Of a DNA stretch of 64,000 nt, positions 7,288 through 15,348 are shown piece by piece. A program made the translations under genes and the position numbers. Positions within the stretch are counted from its first letter, which is position 1. Every line of letters starts with the position of its first letter. The DNA is from Tsukamurella asaccharolytica (GTDB taxonomy: Bacteria > Actinomycetota > Actinomycetes > Mycobacteriales > Mycobacteriaceae): positions 62,001-126,000 of the forward strand of contig NZ_VIGW01000006.1 of assembly GCF_007858435.1 (NCBI RefSeq), read 5' to 3'. The notes under the pieces are model-generated. The model was not told the origin of the DNA. It was given only the letters and a program-made list of their open reading frames with translations, and made no database searches.

Positions 7288-9711
7288 ATGAGTAGCCCAG
7301 CACCGCAGCAGTCCGGACTCCGCCAGCGTCAGCCCTTTTCCCGCGGGCCGGAGCGGCGGGAACGCGGCCAGGAACTGCTCGACGGGCTCAATCCGCAGCA
7401 GCGCGCGGCGGTGCTGCACGAGGGATCGCCGCTGCTCATCGTCGCGGGCGCGGGTTCGGGCAAGACGGCCGTGCTCACGCGCCGGATCGCCTACCTCCTG
7501 GCGGCCCGCAACCTGCACCCCGGCCAGATCCTCGCGATCACGTTCACCAACAAGGCCGCCGCGGAGATGCGGGAGCGCGTCGCCGGCATCATCGGCAACC
7601 GCGCGAAGATCATGTGGGTCTCCACGTTCCACTCCACCTGCGTGCGCATCCTGCGTGCCCAGGCCGGCCTGCTGCCGGGGATGAACTCCAACTTCTCCAT
7701 CTACGATGCGGACGATTCCCGCCGCCTGCTCACCATGATCGTCAAGGACATGGGGCTGGACGCGAAGAAGTTCGCGCCGCGGGCCCTCGCCACCCACATC
7801 AGCAACCTCAAGAACGAGCTGATCGATCCGGAGCGGGCCGCCGCGGACGCGGCGCAGGCGGGGGAGCCGTTCGCGGTCACCGTCGCCGAGGTCTACGGCA
7901 CCTACCAGGCCCGCCTGCGGGGCGCGAACGCCTTCGACTTCGACGATCTCATCGGGGAGACGGTGGCGCTGCTGCAGTCGCACCCCAATGTCGCGCAGTA
8001 CTACCGGCGCCGGTTCCGCCACGTGATGGTGGACGAGTACCAGGACACCAACCACGCGCAGTACGTGCTGGTCCGCGAGCTCGTCGGCCTGGAGACCGAC
8101 GCCGACGGTGTGGAGCCCAGCGAACTGTGCGTGGTGGGCGATGCGGACCAGTCGATCTACGCCTTCCGCGGCGCGACGATCCGCAACATCGAGGAGTTCG
8201 AGCGCGACTTCCCGAACGCGGAGACCATCCTGCTGGAGCAGAACTACCGCTCCACCCAGACCATCCTCTCCGCGGCCAACGCGGTGATCGCCCGCAACGC
8301 CGGCCGCCGCGAGAAGAAGCTCTGGACCGACCAGGGCGACGGTGACCTCATCACCGGCTACGTCGCCGACAACGAGCACGACGAGGCGAGCTTCGTGGTC
8401 TCGGAGATCGACGCGCTGGCCGACCAGGGCGTCAAGTACAGCGACGTGGCGGTCTTCTACCGCACCAACACCGCCGCGCGCGTGCTGGAGGAGGTCTTCA
8501 TCCGCCACGGCGTGCCCTACAAGGTGGTCGGCGGCGTGCGCTTCTACGAACGCAAGGAGGTACGCGATCTCGTCGCCTACTTGCGCGCGATCGACAACCC
8601 GAACGACACCGTCAGCCTGCAGCGCATCGTCAACACCCCGCGCCGCGGCATCGGCGATCGCGCCCAGGCCTGCCTCACCGTGCACGCCGAGAACCACGGG
8701 GGCACGTTCAGCACCGCCATCGAGGACGCTGTCGAGGGCACCGTCGCCATGCTGAACCCGCGCTCGCGCAACGCGATCGCCACCTTCGCCGGTCTCATGG
8801 CGGATCTGCGCCGCACGGCGGCGGACGAGGATCAGGACCTCGGGGACCTGCTCGAGGCCGTCGTCGAGAAGACGGGCTACCGGGCCGAGCTGGAGGGCTC
8901 GTCGGATCCGCAGGACGGCGCGCGCCTTGAGAACATCGAGGAGCTGATCAGCGTCGCGCGGGAGTTCTCCGCGCAGGACGTCACCGACGTGGTGGTCGAC
9001 GAGGGCGCGCCCGAGCCCGGTTCCCTGGCCGCCTTCCTGGAGCGGGTGTCGCTCGTGGCGGACGCCGACCAGGTGCCCGACAGCGAGGCCGGCGTCGTCA
9101 CGATGATGACCCTGCACACCGCCAAGGGCCTGGAGTTCCCGGTGGTCTTCGTGACGGGCTGGGAGGACGGGCAGTTCCCGCACATGCGCGCCCTGGGCGA
9201 CGAGGCGGAGCTCGCCGAGGAGCGGCGGCTCGCCTACGTGGGTATCACCCGCGCCCGGGAGCGCCTCTATCTCTCCCGTGCGATGGTCCGCGCCACCTGG
9301 GGCGATCCGATGCAGAACCCGGAGTCCCGGTTCCTCGCCGAGATCCCGCAGCACCTCATCGACTGGCGCCGGCTGGAGCCCAAGCGGAGCCAGTTCGGCG
9401 GCTCCCGCGGCGTCTTCGGGCAGGATCGGCCGTCCTGGGGCGGGCAGAACGGGGGCGGTCAGTTCGGCGGCCGCGGCCGGTCCGCGGGGTCCGACGGTGG
9501 CTGGACGCCCAAGCGCGCGCCCAAGCCCACGCGCCGCGCCAACAAGCTCACGCTGGCGGTGGGCGATCGGGTGTCGCACGACTCGTTCGGGCTCGGCACG
9601 GTCACGGCCGTCACCGGCGCCGGGCCGATGGAGCGCGCGACCTTCGACTTCGGCTCGTCGGGCACCGTCACCCTGATGACCTTCGGCGGCCTGCCGATGG
9701 AGAAGCTGTAG
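7288..9711 (+). CDS. uvrD1: ATP-dependent DNA helicase UvrD1/PcrA
   Basis: An 807-aa superfamily 1A 3'-5' helicase. Walker A is AGAGSGKT at residues 53-60, motif Ia is ITFTNKAAAEMR, motif II is VDEYQDTN at about 246, motif III is GDADQSIYAFRGA, motif IV is LEQNYRST, and motif V/VI is TLHTAKGLEFPVVF and YVGITRARERL. The C-terminal ~55 residues (VGDRVSHDSFGLGTV...) form the Tudor-like fold used to contact RNA polymerase and, in mycobacteria, Ku. It acts in nucleotide-excision repair and fork restart. The ATG at 7288 has upstream purine-rich sequence. Flanking chorismate mutase and M23 genes match the M. tuberculosis order. Confidence 0.96.
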   Translation: MSSPAPQQSGLRQRQPFSRGPERRERGQELLDGLNPQQRAAVLHEGSPLLIVAGAGSGKTAVLTRRIAYLLAARNLHPGQILAITFTNKAAAEMRERVAGIIGNRAKIMWVSTFHSTCVRILRAQAGLLPGMNSNFSIYDADDSRRLLTMIVKDMGLDAKKFAPRALATHISNLKNELIDPERAAADAAQAGEPFAVTVAEVYGTYQARLRGANAFDFDDLIGETVALLQSHPNVAQYYRRRFRHVMVDEYQDTNHAQYVLVRELVGLETDADGVEPSELCVVGDADQSIYAFRGATIRNIEEFERDFPNAETILLEQNYRSTQTILSAANAVIARNAGRREKKLWTDQGDGDLITGYVADNEHDEASFVVSEIDALADQGVKYSDVAVFYRTNTAARVLEEVFIRHGVPYKVVGGVRFYERKEVRDLVAYLRAIDNPNDTVSLQRIVNTPRRGIGDRAQACLTVHAENHGGTFSTAIEDAVEGTVAMLNPRSRNAIATFAGLMADLRRTAADEDQDLGDLLEAVVEKTGYRAELEGSSDPQDGARLENIEELISVAREFSAQDVTDVVVDEGAPEPGSLAAFLERVSLVADADQVPDSEAGVVTMMTLHTAKGLEFPVVFVTGWEDGQFPHMRALGDEAELAEERRLAYVGITRARERLYLSRAMVRATWGDPMQNPESRFLAEIPQHLIDWRRLEPKRSQFGGSRGVFGQDRPSWGGQNGGGQFGGRGRSAGSDGGWTPKRAPKPTRRANKLTLAVGDRVSHDSFGLGTVTAVTGAGPMERATFDFGSSGTVTLMTFGGLPMEKL

Positions 9712-9732
9712 TCGTCCCACCCCGAACGACGC

Positions 9733-9764
9733 GAAAGGCGCCCCGGTGATCCGGGGCGCCTTTC
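9733..9764. terminator. bidirectional intrinsic terminator
   Basis: A perfect 14-bp stem (GAAAGGCGCCCCGG / CCGGGGCGCCTTTC) with a four-base loop lies between the convergent uvrD1 and M23 peptidase genes. The outer A and T tracts serve both strands. Confidence 0.9.
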
Positions 9765-9783
9765 AGCGTTCGTGGGGTGCGAG

Positions 9784-10794
9784 TTAGACGCGGATTCCGC
9801 GCTCCGCGAGCCAGGCCTGCGGGTCCAGCTTCGCGCCGCCGGCGCCGTGGACCTCGAAGTGCAGGTGCGGGCCGGTGGAATAGCCGTTGTTGCCCACCCA
9901 GCTGATGAGGTCGCCCGCCTTGACGGTCTGACCCGCCTGGACGTTCACGTTGTACATGTGTCCGTAGACGAGCACGGTGCCGTCCGAGAGCCGGATCTTG
10001 ATCCAGATGCCGAAGCCCGAGGCGGGGCCGGCGTCGGTGACCACGCCGTCGGCGGCCGCGAACAGCGGGGTGCCGAGCGGGGCGGCCAGGTCGAGGCCGC
10101 CGTGCATGGCGCCCCAGCGGGTGCCGAAGTTCGAGGTGAGGGTGGCGCCGTTCACGGGCGCGGTCACCTTCGGGCGCATCGAGTCGATGATGCGCTTGTC
10201 GTCCGCGTCCTTGCGGGCCTTGCCGCCGGCGAGGCCGGAGGCGAACTGCTCGGTGTCCTGCGCGGCGGGCAGGGGAGCCTGACGCCCGGCGTTGGCCTCG
10301 GGGCCCGCGGCGGGCGGCACGATCGGCTGCTGCGAGGTCGATGGGGCCTCGCTGCCGGTGGCGTTGACCACGGCGGCGCCGGCCACGCTGGCGCCCGCGG
10401 CGAGCGCGACCAGGGCGGCGCGGCCCTTGAGGGCGTGCGGGGCGGTGGGGATGCGGTGCTTGCCGCCCTTGCGGACGGGCGCCGGGAGGAGCTCGGGGGC
10501 GACCTCGGGCGAGCCGAGGAGTGCGGTGTCCTCGAGTTCGTCCGCCTCGGGCGCGTCGAGCTCGGTGTCCCCGGTGAACAGCACCTCGGGGATCATGAGG
10601 TCCTGGGTGACCTCGGAGCTGGAGGGGCGGTAGACCAGCGCGGTGTCGTCCGGCGTGTCGGCCCAGGTCTCGGAGTAGGCCTCGTCGAGGCGCTTCTCGA
10701 GCTCATCCAGCGGGATGATCGCGGTGATCGACTCTTCATCGAGGACCTGCGTGCCACCCTGCCAGCCCGCGTGGTTCTCGCGACTCCGTGTCAT
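9784..10794 (-). CDS. membrane-anchored M23 family metallopeptidase
   Basis: A 336-aa protein with a long acidic cytoplasmic N-terminus (~120 residues), one membrane helix (ALVALAAGASVAGAAVV), a linker, and a C-terminal LytM/M23 domain. Zinc ligands are visible in MHGGLDLAA and in HLHFEVH; GYSTGPHLHF is the family signature. It should cleave peptidoglycan peptide cross-bridges outside the membrane. The ATG at 10792-10794 was chosen over the upstream in-frame GTG (10824) because a GGAG lies about ten bases upstream of the ATG and nothing resembles a ribosome site before the GTG. Homologous in position to Rv0950c. Confidence 0.88.
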   Translation of the reverse strand: MTRSRENHAGWQGGTQVLDEESITAIIPLDELEKRLDEAYSETWADTPDDTALVYRPSSSEVTQDLMIPEVLFTGDTELDAPEADELEDTALLGSPEVAPELLPAPVRKGGKHRIPTAPHALKGRAALVALAAGASVAGAAVVNATGSEAPSTSQQPIVPPAAGPEANAGRQAPLPAAQDTEQFASGLAGGKARKDADDKRIIDSMRPKVTAPVNGATLTSNFGTRWGAMHGGLDLAAPLGTPLFAAADGVVTDAGPASGFGIWIKIRLSDGTVLVYGHMYNVNVQAGQTVKAGDLISWVGNNGYSTGPHLHFEVHGAGGAKLDPQAWLAERGIRV

Positions 10795-10942
10795 ATCTCG
10801 CCTACTCCAACCGTAAAACCGCACTTCGGACCACGTGGTGATCCGACGATGTCCTCATCGTGACCGCTTCGTGATCCGCGTCCCGTCGACGATAACGAAA
10901 TGATTGCGACGAGACAACCTCAAGGGGCGCGGTTCGCGCGAA

Positions 10943-10958
10943 TGTGCTCTTGGTCACA
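10943..10958. promoter_or_regulatory. candidate CRP/GlxR-type operator
   Basis: TGTGCTCTTGGTCACA matches the CRP-family consensus TGTGA-N6-TCACA with one mismatch. It lies about 150 bp upstream of the M23 peptidase start on the minus strand, with a second partial GTGATC half-site beside it. Such sites regulate wall hydrolase and resuscitation genes in mycobacteria. Assignment here is by pattern only. Confidence 0.35.
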
Positions 10959-10990
10959 ATGCGATCACAAAGACGCGGATCACGATGGCG

Positions 10991-12298
10991 TCAGTGCTGG
11001 TCGAGCCGGATCCGGTCGTCGTCGGCGTCGTAGTCGTACAACTCGGCGTACCGGCCCCAGTCGATCGCCAGCCGCATCTGGCGTTCGGCGTCCTCCGGGC
11101 CGAAGCCGCGGCGGAGCAGGTCGACGAAGAAGCCGAGCCGGACGGCGGAGTCACTCGACGCGTGCAGGGTGCGCAGCACCGTGCGGACGAGGGGTGCGCG
11201 GGACGCGGCCTGCCGCGCGAAGACCTCCTTCGCCTCCGTCAGCGGCACCGTCACGAACGTGCGGCCCTCCTCGGTGATGCTGATGTCGTTGCCGTCCACC
11301 TCGACGAAGCCCAGCATCGCCGCGGCGTCCACGAGCGGCATGATGTCGTCCAGCTCGAAGTTCAGGTCCGCCGCGAGATCGGGCAGGTCGGCATGATCGC
11401 CGTGCGCGTGGACGAGTTCGACGAGGCCGGCCAGCCCGCCGACGGTCGCGTCCGGCAGGGGCCGGCTCACGGGCGTCGCCTCGCTCGGGTCCGGGGCGTG
11501 CTGGATCTCGGCGCTGCGGCCCGTCAGGGCCTGGTACAGCTCGTCGACGATGGCTTCGAACTCGGACGACGCCCGGTCCCGCGGCCGGGCGAGCGGGATC
11601 GACGTCTCGTGCACGATGCGGCCGGGCTTGGAGCCGAGGACCACGACGCGGTCGGCCAGCAGCACCGCCTCCTCGATGTTGTGGGTGACGATGCAGACGC
11701 TGCGCGTCGGGAAGTCGTCCTGCCCCCACAGCTCGACGATCTCGTTCCGCAGGTTCTCTGCGGTCAGCACGTCCAGCGCGGAGAAGGGCTCGTCCATGAG
11801 CAGCAGGTCGGGCTCGAGTACCAGCGCGCGGGCGAAGCCGACGCGCTGGCGCATCCCGCCGGAGAGCTCGCGCGGGTAGGCCGATTCGAAGCCGTCGAGT
11901 CCGATCGTGTCGATCGCCGCGAGCGCGCGGTCCCGCCGGGCGTCGCGCTCGACGTTCCGGGCTATCAGCCCCAGCTCCACGTTGTCCTGGACGGTCAGCC
12001 AGGGCATGAGGGCGAAGGACTGGAAGATCATCGCGGTGCCGGGGTTGGGCCCGGTCAGGGCCGCACCGTCGGCCTCGACGGTGCCCGACGTCGCCGGGAT
12101 GAGCCCGGCGATGATCCGCAGGAGGGTCGACTTGCCGGAGCCCGAGCGGCCCAGCAGCGCGACGATCTCGCCCGGGCGGATGGTGAGGTCGATGTCGTCG
12201 AGCACGGTGAGGGTCTCGCCGGTGGCGCCTTCGAAGCTCTTGGTGAGGCCGGAGAGGTGGATGAGGGGCCGGTCGCCGGGACGGGTCACGGTGGTCAT
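10991..12298 (-). CDS. ABC transporter ATP-binding protein with AAA-associated C-terminal domain
   Basis: A 435-aa protein. Residues 1-250 are a NitT/TauT-type ABC ATPase: Walker A LGRSGSGKS, Q-loop FQSFALMPW, signature ELSGGMRQR, Walker B LLLMDEPFSALD, switch VTHNIEEAV. Residues ~285-430 form the winged-helix-like AAA-associated domain found on some nitrate/bicarbonate-type ATPases. It energises the permease encoded just upstream. A good AAGGAGG (12305-12311) precedes the ATG. No substrate-binding protein gene accompanies it. Transcription from the M-box leader ties it to Mg2+ status, so the usual nitrate/sulfonate label is doubtful. Confidence 0.85.
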   Translation of the reverse strand: MTTVTRPGDRPLIHLSGLTKSFEGATGETLTVLDDIDLTIRPGEIVALLGRSGSGKSTLLRIIAGLIPATSGTVEADGAALTGPNPGTAMIFQSFALMPWLTVQDNVELGLIARNVERDARRDRALAAIDTIGLDGFESAYPRELSGGMRQRVGFARALVLEPDLLLMDEPFSALDVLTAENLRNEIVELWGQDDFPTRSVCIVTHNIEEAVLLADRVVVLGSKPGRIVHETSIPLARPRDRASSEFEAIVDELYQALTGRSAEIQHAPDPSEATPVSRPLPDATVGGLAGLVELVHAHGDHADLPDLAADLNFELDDIMPLVDAAAMLGFVEVDGNDISITEEGRTFVTVPLTEAKEVFARQAASRAPLVRTVLRTLHASSDSAVRLGFFVDLLRRGFGPEDAERQMRLAIDWGRYAELYDYDADDDRIRLDQH

Positions 12299-12313
12299 GG
12301 GATTCCTCCTTGT

Positions 12314-12358
12314 AATAAGGGGTAGCGGAATAAGGGGTGCCGGAAGCAGGGGTCAGAG
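12314..12358. repeat. three 15-bp direct repeats in the permease-ATPase gap
   Basis: The plus strand reads AATAAGGGGTAGCGG, AATAAGGGGTGCCGG, then a degenerate AAGCAGGGGTCAGAG, back to back. The last unit runs into the permease stop codon. It fills the intercistronic gap and ends just before the ribosome site of the ATPase gene. It may be a slippage product or may affect coupling between the two genes. Confidence 0.55.
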
Positions 12359-14122
12359 GGAGTAGCGGCGCTCGGCCACGCGGTACAGGCGGCGCCACAG
12401 GGCGGCGTTCGTCCCGACCACGAACAAACACATGACGACGATGCCGAGCAGCAAGTGCGCGGTGTGGTCGGCGCCGGTTGCCGCGGTGGCCTGCGCGATG
12501 TAGTCGCCGAGGCCGAACGCGTGGTAGTCCTGGCCGTTGTACGAGACGACCTCGGCGACGATCGACGCGTTCCAGGCACCGCCCGCGGCGGTGATGCCGC
12601 CGGTCACGTAACCGGCGAAGACGCCGGGGAGCAGCACGTACCGCCACTTCATCAGCCGCGGCAGCCGCATGTCGTCGGCGGCCTCGAGCAGATCGCCGGG
12701 GATCGCGCTGGCCGCGGCGATCACGTTGAACAGGATGTACCACTGGGTGCCCAGCGCCATGAGCAGGATCCCGCCGAAGTTCAGTGGAATGTTCCATGCG
12801 ATGAAGACCGCGGTGACCACGGGGAACAGGAAGTTCGCGGGGAAGCTCGCGAAGATCTGGATGATCGGCTGCAGGGCTCGGCTCAGCGCCGGGTTCAGGC
12901 CGATGATCACGCCGATCGGAACCCACACGGCGGTGGCGACCAGCATCACCACGGCGACGCGCGCCATGGTCGCCAGGCCGAGCAGGAGGACGTGGCCCAC
13001 CTCGGTGAGGCCCGCGTCGCGCAGGATCACCTCGACGCAGCGGTAGATGCCGTAGCCGAGGAGGGTGAGCACGACTGCGGCGAAGACCAGGTCGCCGAGG
13101 CGCCGCCGGGCGGGTGCCACGACGGTGGCCGTCCTCGCCCGGCCGCCGAGGACGCCGAAGACGCGGTCGCAGACCACGATGACCGGCGCGAGCAGGCGCC
13201 CGGCGACGGCGCTGACGTGCGAGCGGCGCAGCAGGGTGAGCACCGCCGACTTCGGTTCGCGGCCCGTCGCGGAGTCCTCCAGCCGGAAGCGCTCCGCCCA
13301 GGCCGTGAGCGGGCTCCAGAACAGGAAGTTGACGCCGACGATCACCACGATCATCGCGAGGACGGCCCAGCCGACGCGGCCGAGGTCGCCGTCGGTGGAG
13401 GCGGACGCGACGTAGGCGCCGATGCCCGGGAGGGCGTAATCGTTTCCGGCCACCGACACGGCCTCGGAGGCGGTGAGGAAGAACCATCCGCCGCCGAAGC
13501 TCATCATCGCGTTCCAGACCAGGGGGATCATGCCGCTGGGCACGTCGAGCCGCCAGAATCGCTGCCAGCGGGACAGGCCGAGGTTCTCGGCCGCCTCGCC
13601 CAACTCGCGGGGCTGGCTGATCAGGCTCTGATAGAAGGCGAAGGTCATGTTCCAGGCCTGCGAGGTGAAGATCGCGAAGATCGCGGCGAACTCCAGGCCC
13701 AGGGTGGACCCGGGGAACAGGGCGATGAACAGCGTCACCGTGATGGAGAGGAAGCCGAGGATCGGCACCGACTGCAGCACGTCGAGCAGCGGCATGAGCA
13801 CGGCCCGCGCACGGCGCGAGCGGGCGGCGAGCGTCGCGTAGACGAACGTGAAGACCAGCGACGCCGCGAGCGCGACGAACATCCGCAGCAGGGAGCGGGC
13901 CGCGTAGTAGGGGAGTTGTGCCGGGTCCGTGTCGACGCCGGACTGGGCGTGGGTCAGGTCGACGGGGGTGTTCATGCCCTGTCCGACCCGGATCACGAGC
14001 CAGATCAGGGCGGCGGCCCCGATGACGACGAGGAGGTCGGCGGCGATGCCCGCGCCGCGGGAGCGCCGTCCGGCGCGGCCGCGCGCCGAGAGCAGGCCTC
14101 CGGCAAGGGGTGTGGTGGTCAC
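12353..14122 (-). CDS. ABC transporter permease, two fused BPD_transp_1 domains
   Basis: A 589-aa inner-membrane protein made of two tandem permease domains of the NitT/TauT/SsuC type. Each carries an EAA loop for ATPase docking (EAAENLGLSRWQRFWRLDVP near residue 190 and EAADDMRLPRLMKWRYVLLP near 480), with about six helices around each. A natural fusion removes the need for a homodimer. The GTG start at 14122 overlaps the mgtC stop (GTGA), so the two are translationally coupled. The substrate cannot be read from the sequence. Sharing a transcript with mgtC and an M-box suggests a role in Mg2+ limitation. Confidence 0.85.
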   Translation of the reverse strand: MTTTPLAGGLLSARGRAGRRSRGAGIAADLLVVIGAAALIWLVIRVGQGMNTPVDLTHAQSGVDTDPAQLPYYAARSLLRMFVALAASLVFTFVYATLAARSRRARAVLMPLLDVLQSVPILGFLSITVTLFIALFPGSTLGLEFAAIFAIFTSQAWNMTFAFYQSLISQPRELGEAAENLGLSRWQRFWRLDVPSGMIPLVWNAMMSFGGGWFFLTASEAVSVAGNDYALPGIGAYVASASTDGDLGRVGWAVLAMIVVIVGVNFLFWSPLTAWAERFRLEDSATGREPKSAVLTLLRRSHVSAVAGRLLAPVIVVCDRVFGVLGGRARTATVVAPARRRLGDLVFAAVVLTLLGYGIYRCVEVILRDAGLTEVGHVLLLGLATMARVAVVMLVATAVWVPIGVIIGLNPALSRALQPIIQIFASFPANFLFPVVTAVFIAWNIPLNFGGILLMALGTQWYILFNVIAAASAIPGDLLEAADDMRLPRLMKWRYVLLPGVFAGYVTGGITAAGGAWNASIVAEVVSYNGQDYHAFGLGDYIAQATAATGADHTAHLLLGIVVMCLFVVGTNAALWRRLYRVAERRYSL

Positions 14123-14841
14123 AGGTCAGCCTCCTCGGGCTCGGTGAGTACGTTCCAGCGCACGGCGGTGACCGACGGTTCCATGCTCAGTTGGCTGATC
14201 GCGGACTCGAGGGCCCGGTCGTCGCGGCCGTCGGCGGCCAGGGTGGCGCGCACCTCGACGAGGCCGCCGTCCACGTTGTTACTGCTGATCGACTGGAGGT
14301 GGAAGACGGTGCGGCTGAGCGCCTGCACGAGCAGGACGCGGACGTGCGCCTCGTTCTCGTCGCGGGTCACCGCGACGAACTCGTAGTGGCTCGGCGCCTC
14401 CTTACCCGTGTCCGGCGCCTTGTCGACGACGTGGCCGACCGAGCGCAGCGCCGTGTTGACGGCGATCACGACGGCGGTGCCGGCCGCGGCGGCGAAGTAC
14501 AGCCCGGATCCGGCGAGAGCGCCCACCGCGGCGGAGCACCACAGCGTTGCGGCGGTGTTGAGGCCGCGCACCGTCAGGCCGTCGCGAAGGATCACGCCGC
14601 CGCCCAGGAAGCCGATGCCGGAGACGATCTGCGCCGCGACGCGGGTGGGGTCGCCGCCCTCGAAACCGAAGGCGGACAACACCACGAACAGCGCGGAGCC
14701 CACGGAGACCAGCGCGTTGGTGCGCAGGCCCGCCATGCGCGCACGGTACTGCCGCTCGAGGCCGATCAGGGTGCCGAAACCGACGCCGGCGGCGATCCGC
14801 AGCAGGATGTCGAACTGGGTGATGGTCGAGGTGACGTGCAT
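14119..14841 (-). CDS. mgtC: MgtC/SapB family membrane protein
   Basis: A 240-aa MgtC-family protein. The N-terminal half has five hydrophobic segments with the conserved IGLERQYRARMAGLRTNALV and GIGFLGGGVILRDG motifs. The C-terminal ~85 residues form an ACT-like soluble domain. MgtC supports survival in low Mg2+ and inside macrophages, in part by inhibiting the F1Fo ATPase; it is not itself a proven Mg2+ transporter. The ATG at 14839-14841 has a GGGAGAG ribosome site, and upstream in-frame codons fall in the leader hairpins. It is the first full-length gene after the M-box riboswitch and leader ORF, and overlaps the downstream permease. Confidence 0.93.
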   Translation of the reverse strand: MHVTSTITQFDILLRIAAGVGFGTLIGLERQYRARMAGLRTNALVSVGSALFVVLSAFGFEGGDPTRVAAQIVSGIGFLGGGVILRDGLTVRGLNTAATLWCSAAVGALAGSGLYFAAAAGTAVVIAVNTALRSVGHVVDKAPDTGKEAPSHYEFVAVTRDENEAHVRVLLVQALSRTVFHLQSISSNNVDGGLVEVRATLAADGRDDRALESAISQLSMEPSVTAVRWNVLTEPEEADL

Positions 14842-14873
14842 GATTCTCTCCCTCGTCGGGACACGTCGGATCG

Positions 14874-14896
14874 CGCCGCGACGATGGATCGCGGCG
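14874..14896 (-). other. leader hairpin just upstream of mgtC
   Basis: A perfect 8-bp stem (CGCCGCGA / TCGCGGCG) with a seven-base loop lies 33 nt before the mgtC start codon. A second stem (GCGCTG...CAGCGC, 14917-14936) lies upstream of it. There is no U tract, so neither is an obvious terminator. They sit between the leader ORF stop and the mgtC ribosome site, where leader translation could remodel them. Confidence 0.5.
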
Positions 14897-14973
14897 TGAC
14901 ACTGTGTGTGTGATGAGCGCTGTCGACAGGCAGCGCGCAACCGCCGACGGTCGCGCCGGGGGTGCTGTTGTTG

Positions 14974-15057
14974 CTACCTGAAAAGGTTGGGGCTCAGCGG
15001 ATCCCGTTCGGTGATGCGGGAAGCGCCGAGCTGAATACTATGACTGTCGTCGGGCAT
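14974..15057 (-). CDS. 27-codon leader peptide of the mgtC transcript
   Basis: A small ORF (MPDDSHSIQLG...LSPNLFR) with an excellent ribosome site: TGGAGG at 15065-15070 lies seven bases before the ATG at 15055-15057. It follows the M-box and ends 132 nt before mgtC. The N-terminus is acidic and proline-bearing, and the C-terminus ends LFR. The E. coli/Salmonella MgtL peptide that senses low Mg2+ (as I recall it, starting MEPDPTP and ending KLFR) has a similar character. The resemblance may be chance. The ribosome site can pair with an upstream CCCTCCA, so its translation is plausibly controlled by the riboswitch. Existence as a translated ORF is inferred, not shown. Confidence 0.6.
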   Translation of the reverse strand: MPDDSHSIQLGASRITERDPLSPNLFR

Positions 15058-15062
15058 TGCAT

Positions 15063-15126
15063 CACCTCCATGTGGCGGGAAATCCACGCGCCGATGGAGG
15101 GAAGATGAAGATCGTACGCCCCTCCA
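15063..15126 (-). promoter_or_regulatory. M-box expression platform (anti-Shine-Dalgarno switch)
   Basis: In the RNA, TGGAGGGG (15119-15126) forms the 3' strand of the M-box closing helix and its extension. A CCCTCCA (15095-15101) follows, and then the leader-ORF ribosome site TGGAGG (15065-15070). CCCTCCA can pair with either TGGAGG copy. With Mg2+ bound, the closing helix would hold TGG and leave CCCTCCA free to block the ribosome site. Without Mg2+, the upstream pairing would expose it. This is my structural inference; no U-rich terminator is present. Confidence 0.55.
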
Positions 15127-15286
15127 CGTCAGACCTTCAGCACTTCGCGGCGTGAACCCGTACAGGTAGTACGGGAGCCAATCGGGGCGCACCCTTAAGC
15201 CGGATGCACCTGTCCTGACCCGGGGCGTCTCTCGACGTTCGGGGTCGCTGGCCTGTTTCCGCGAAGGAGCCTCAGCGAACGAATGG
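15121..15286 (-). promoter_or_regulatory. M-box (ykoK) Mg2+ riboswitch
   Basis: The minus-strand transcript carries the conserved blocks of the M-box aptamer in order: CTGAGGCTCCT near the 5' end, AGCGACCCCGAACGTCGAGA followed by GACGCC and GGGTCAGGACAG, then TTAAGGGTGC, and AAGTGCTGAAGGTCTGACG at the 3' end. The closing helix can form between CCATTCGT (15279-15286) and ACGTGG (about 15123-15128). M-boxes bind several Mg2+ ions and switch off Mg2+-homeostasis genes when Mg2+ is plentiful. The next annotated gene is mgtC, which fits. Boundaries are approximate. Confidence 0.88.
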
Positions 15287-15300
15287 CGCCTTACCGATCA

Positions 15301-15329
15301 AGCATGACACGAGGTCGCCCCGTGGGCAA
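15301..15329 (-). promoter_or_regulatory. promoter of the M-box/mgtC transcript
   Basis: On the minus strand, TTGCCC (15324-15329) and CATGCT (15301-15306) are separated by exactly 17 bp. This would start transcription near 15294, just before the M-box closing helix. It overlaps the region upstream of the divergent TetR gene. Confidence 0.55.
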
Positions 15330-15348
15330 GCCGAGTAATGTTCCCGCC

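Noticed and set aside
7000-9720. 906-codon open frame on the minus strand opposite uvrD1
   Set aside because: It mirrors uvrD1 in high-GC DNA, has no recognisable motif, and its composition is the usual Arg/His/Val-rich antisense pattern. Same for long antisense frames opposite accA1, galU-glp and the ABC genes.
10795-10990. ydaO-type (cyclic di-AMP) riboswitch upstream of the M23 peptidase
   Set aside because: Such elements often precede wall hydrolases, but I could not find the conserved core in this short leader; only a CRP-like site is supported.
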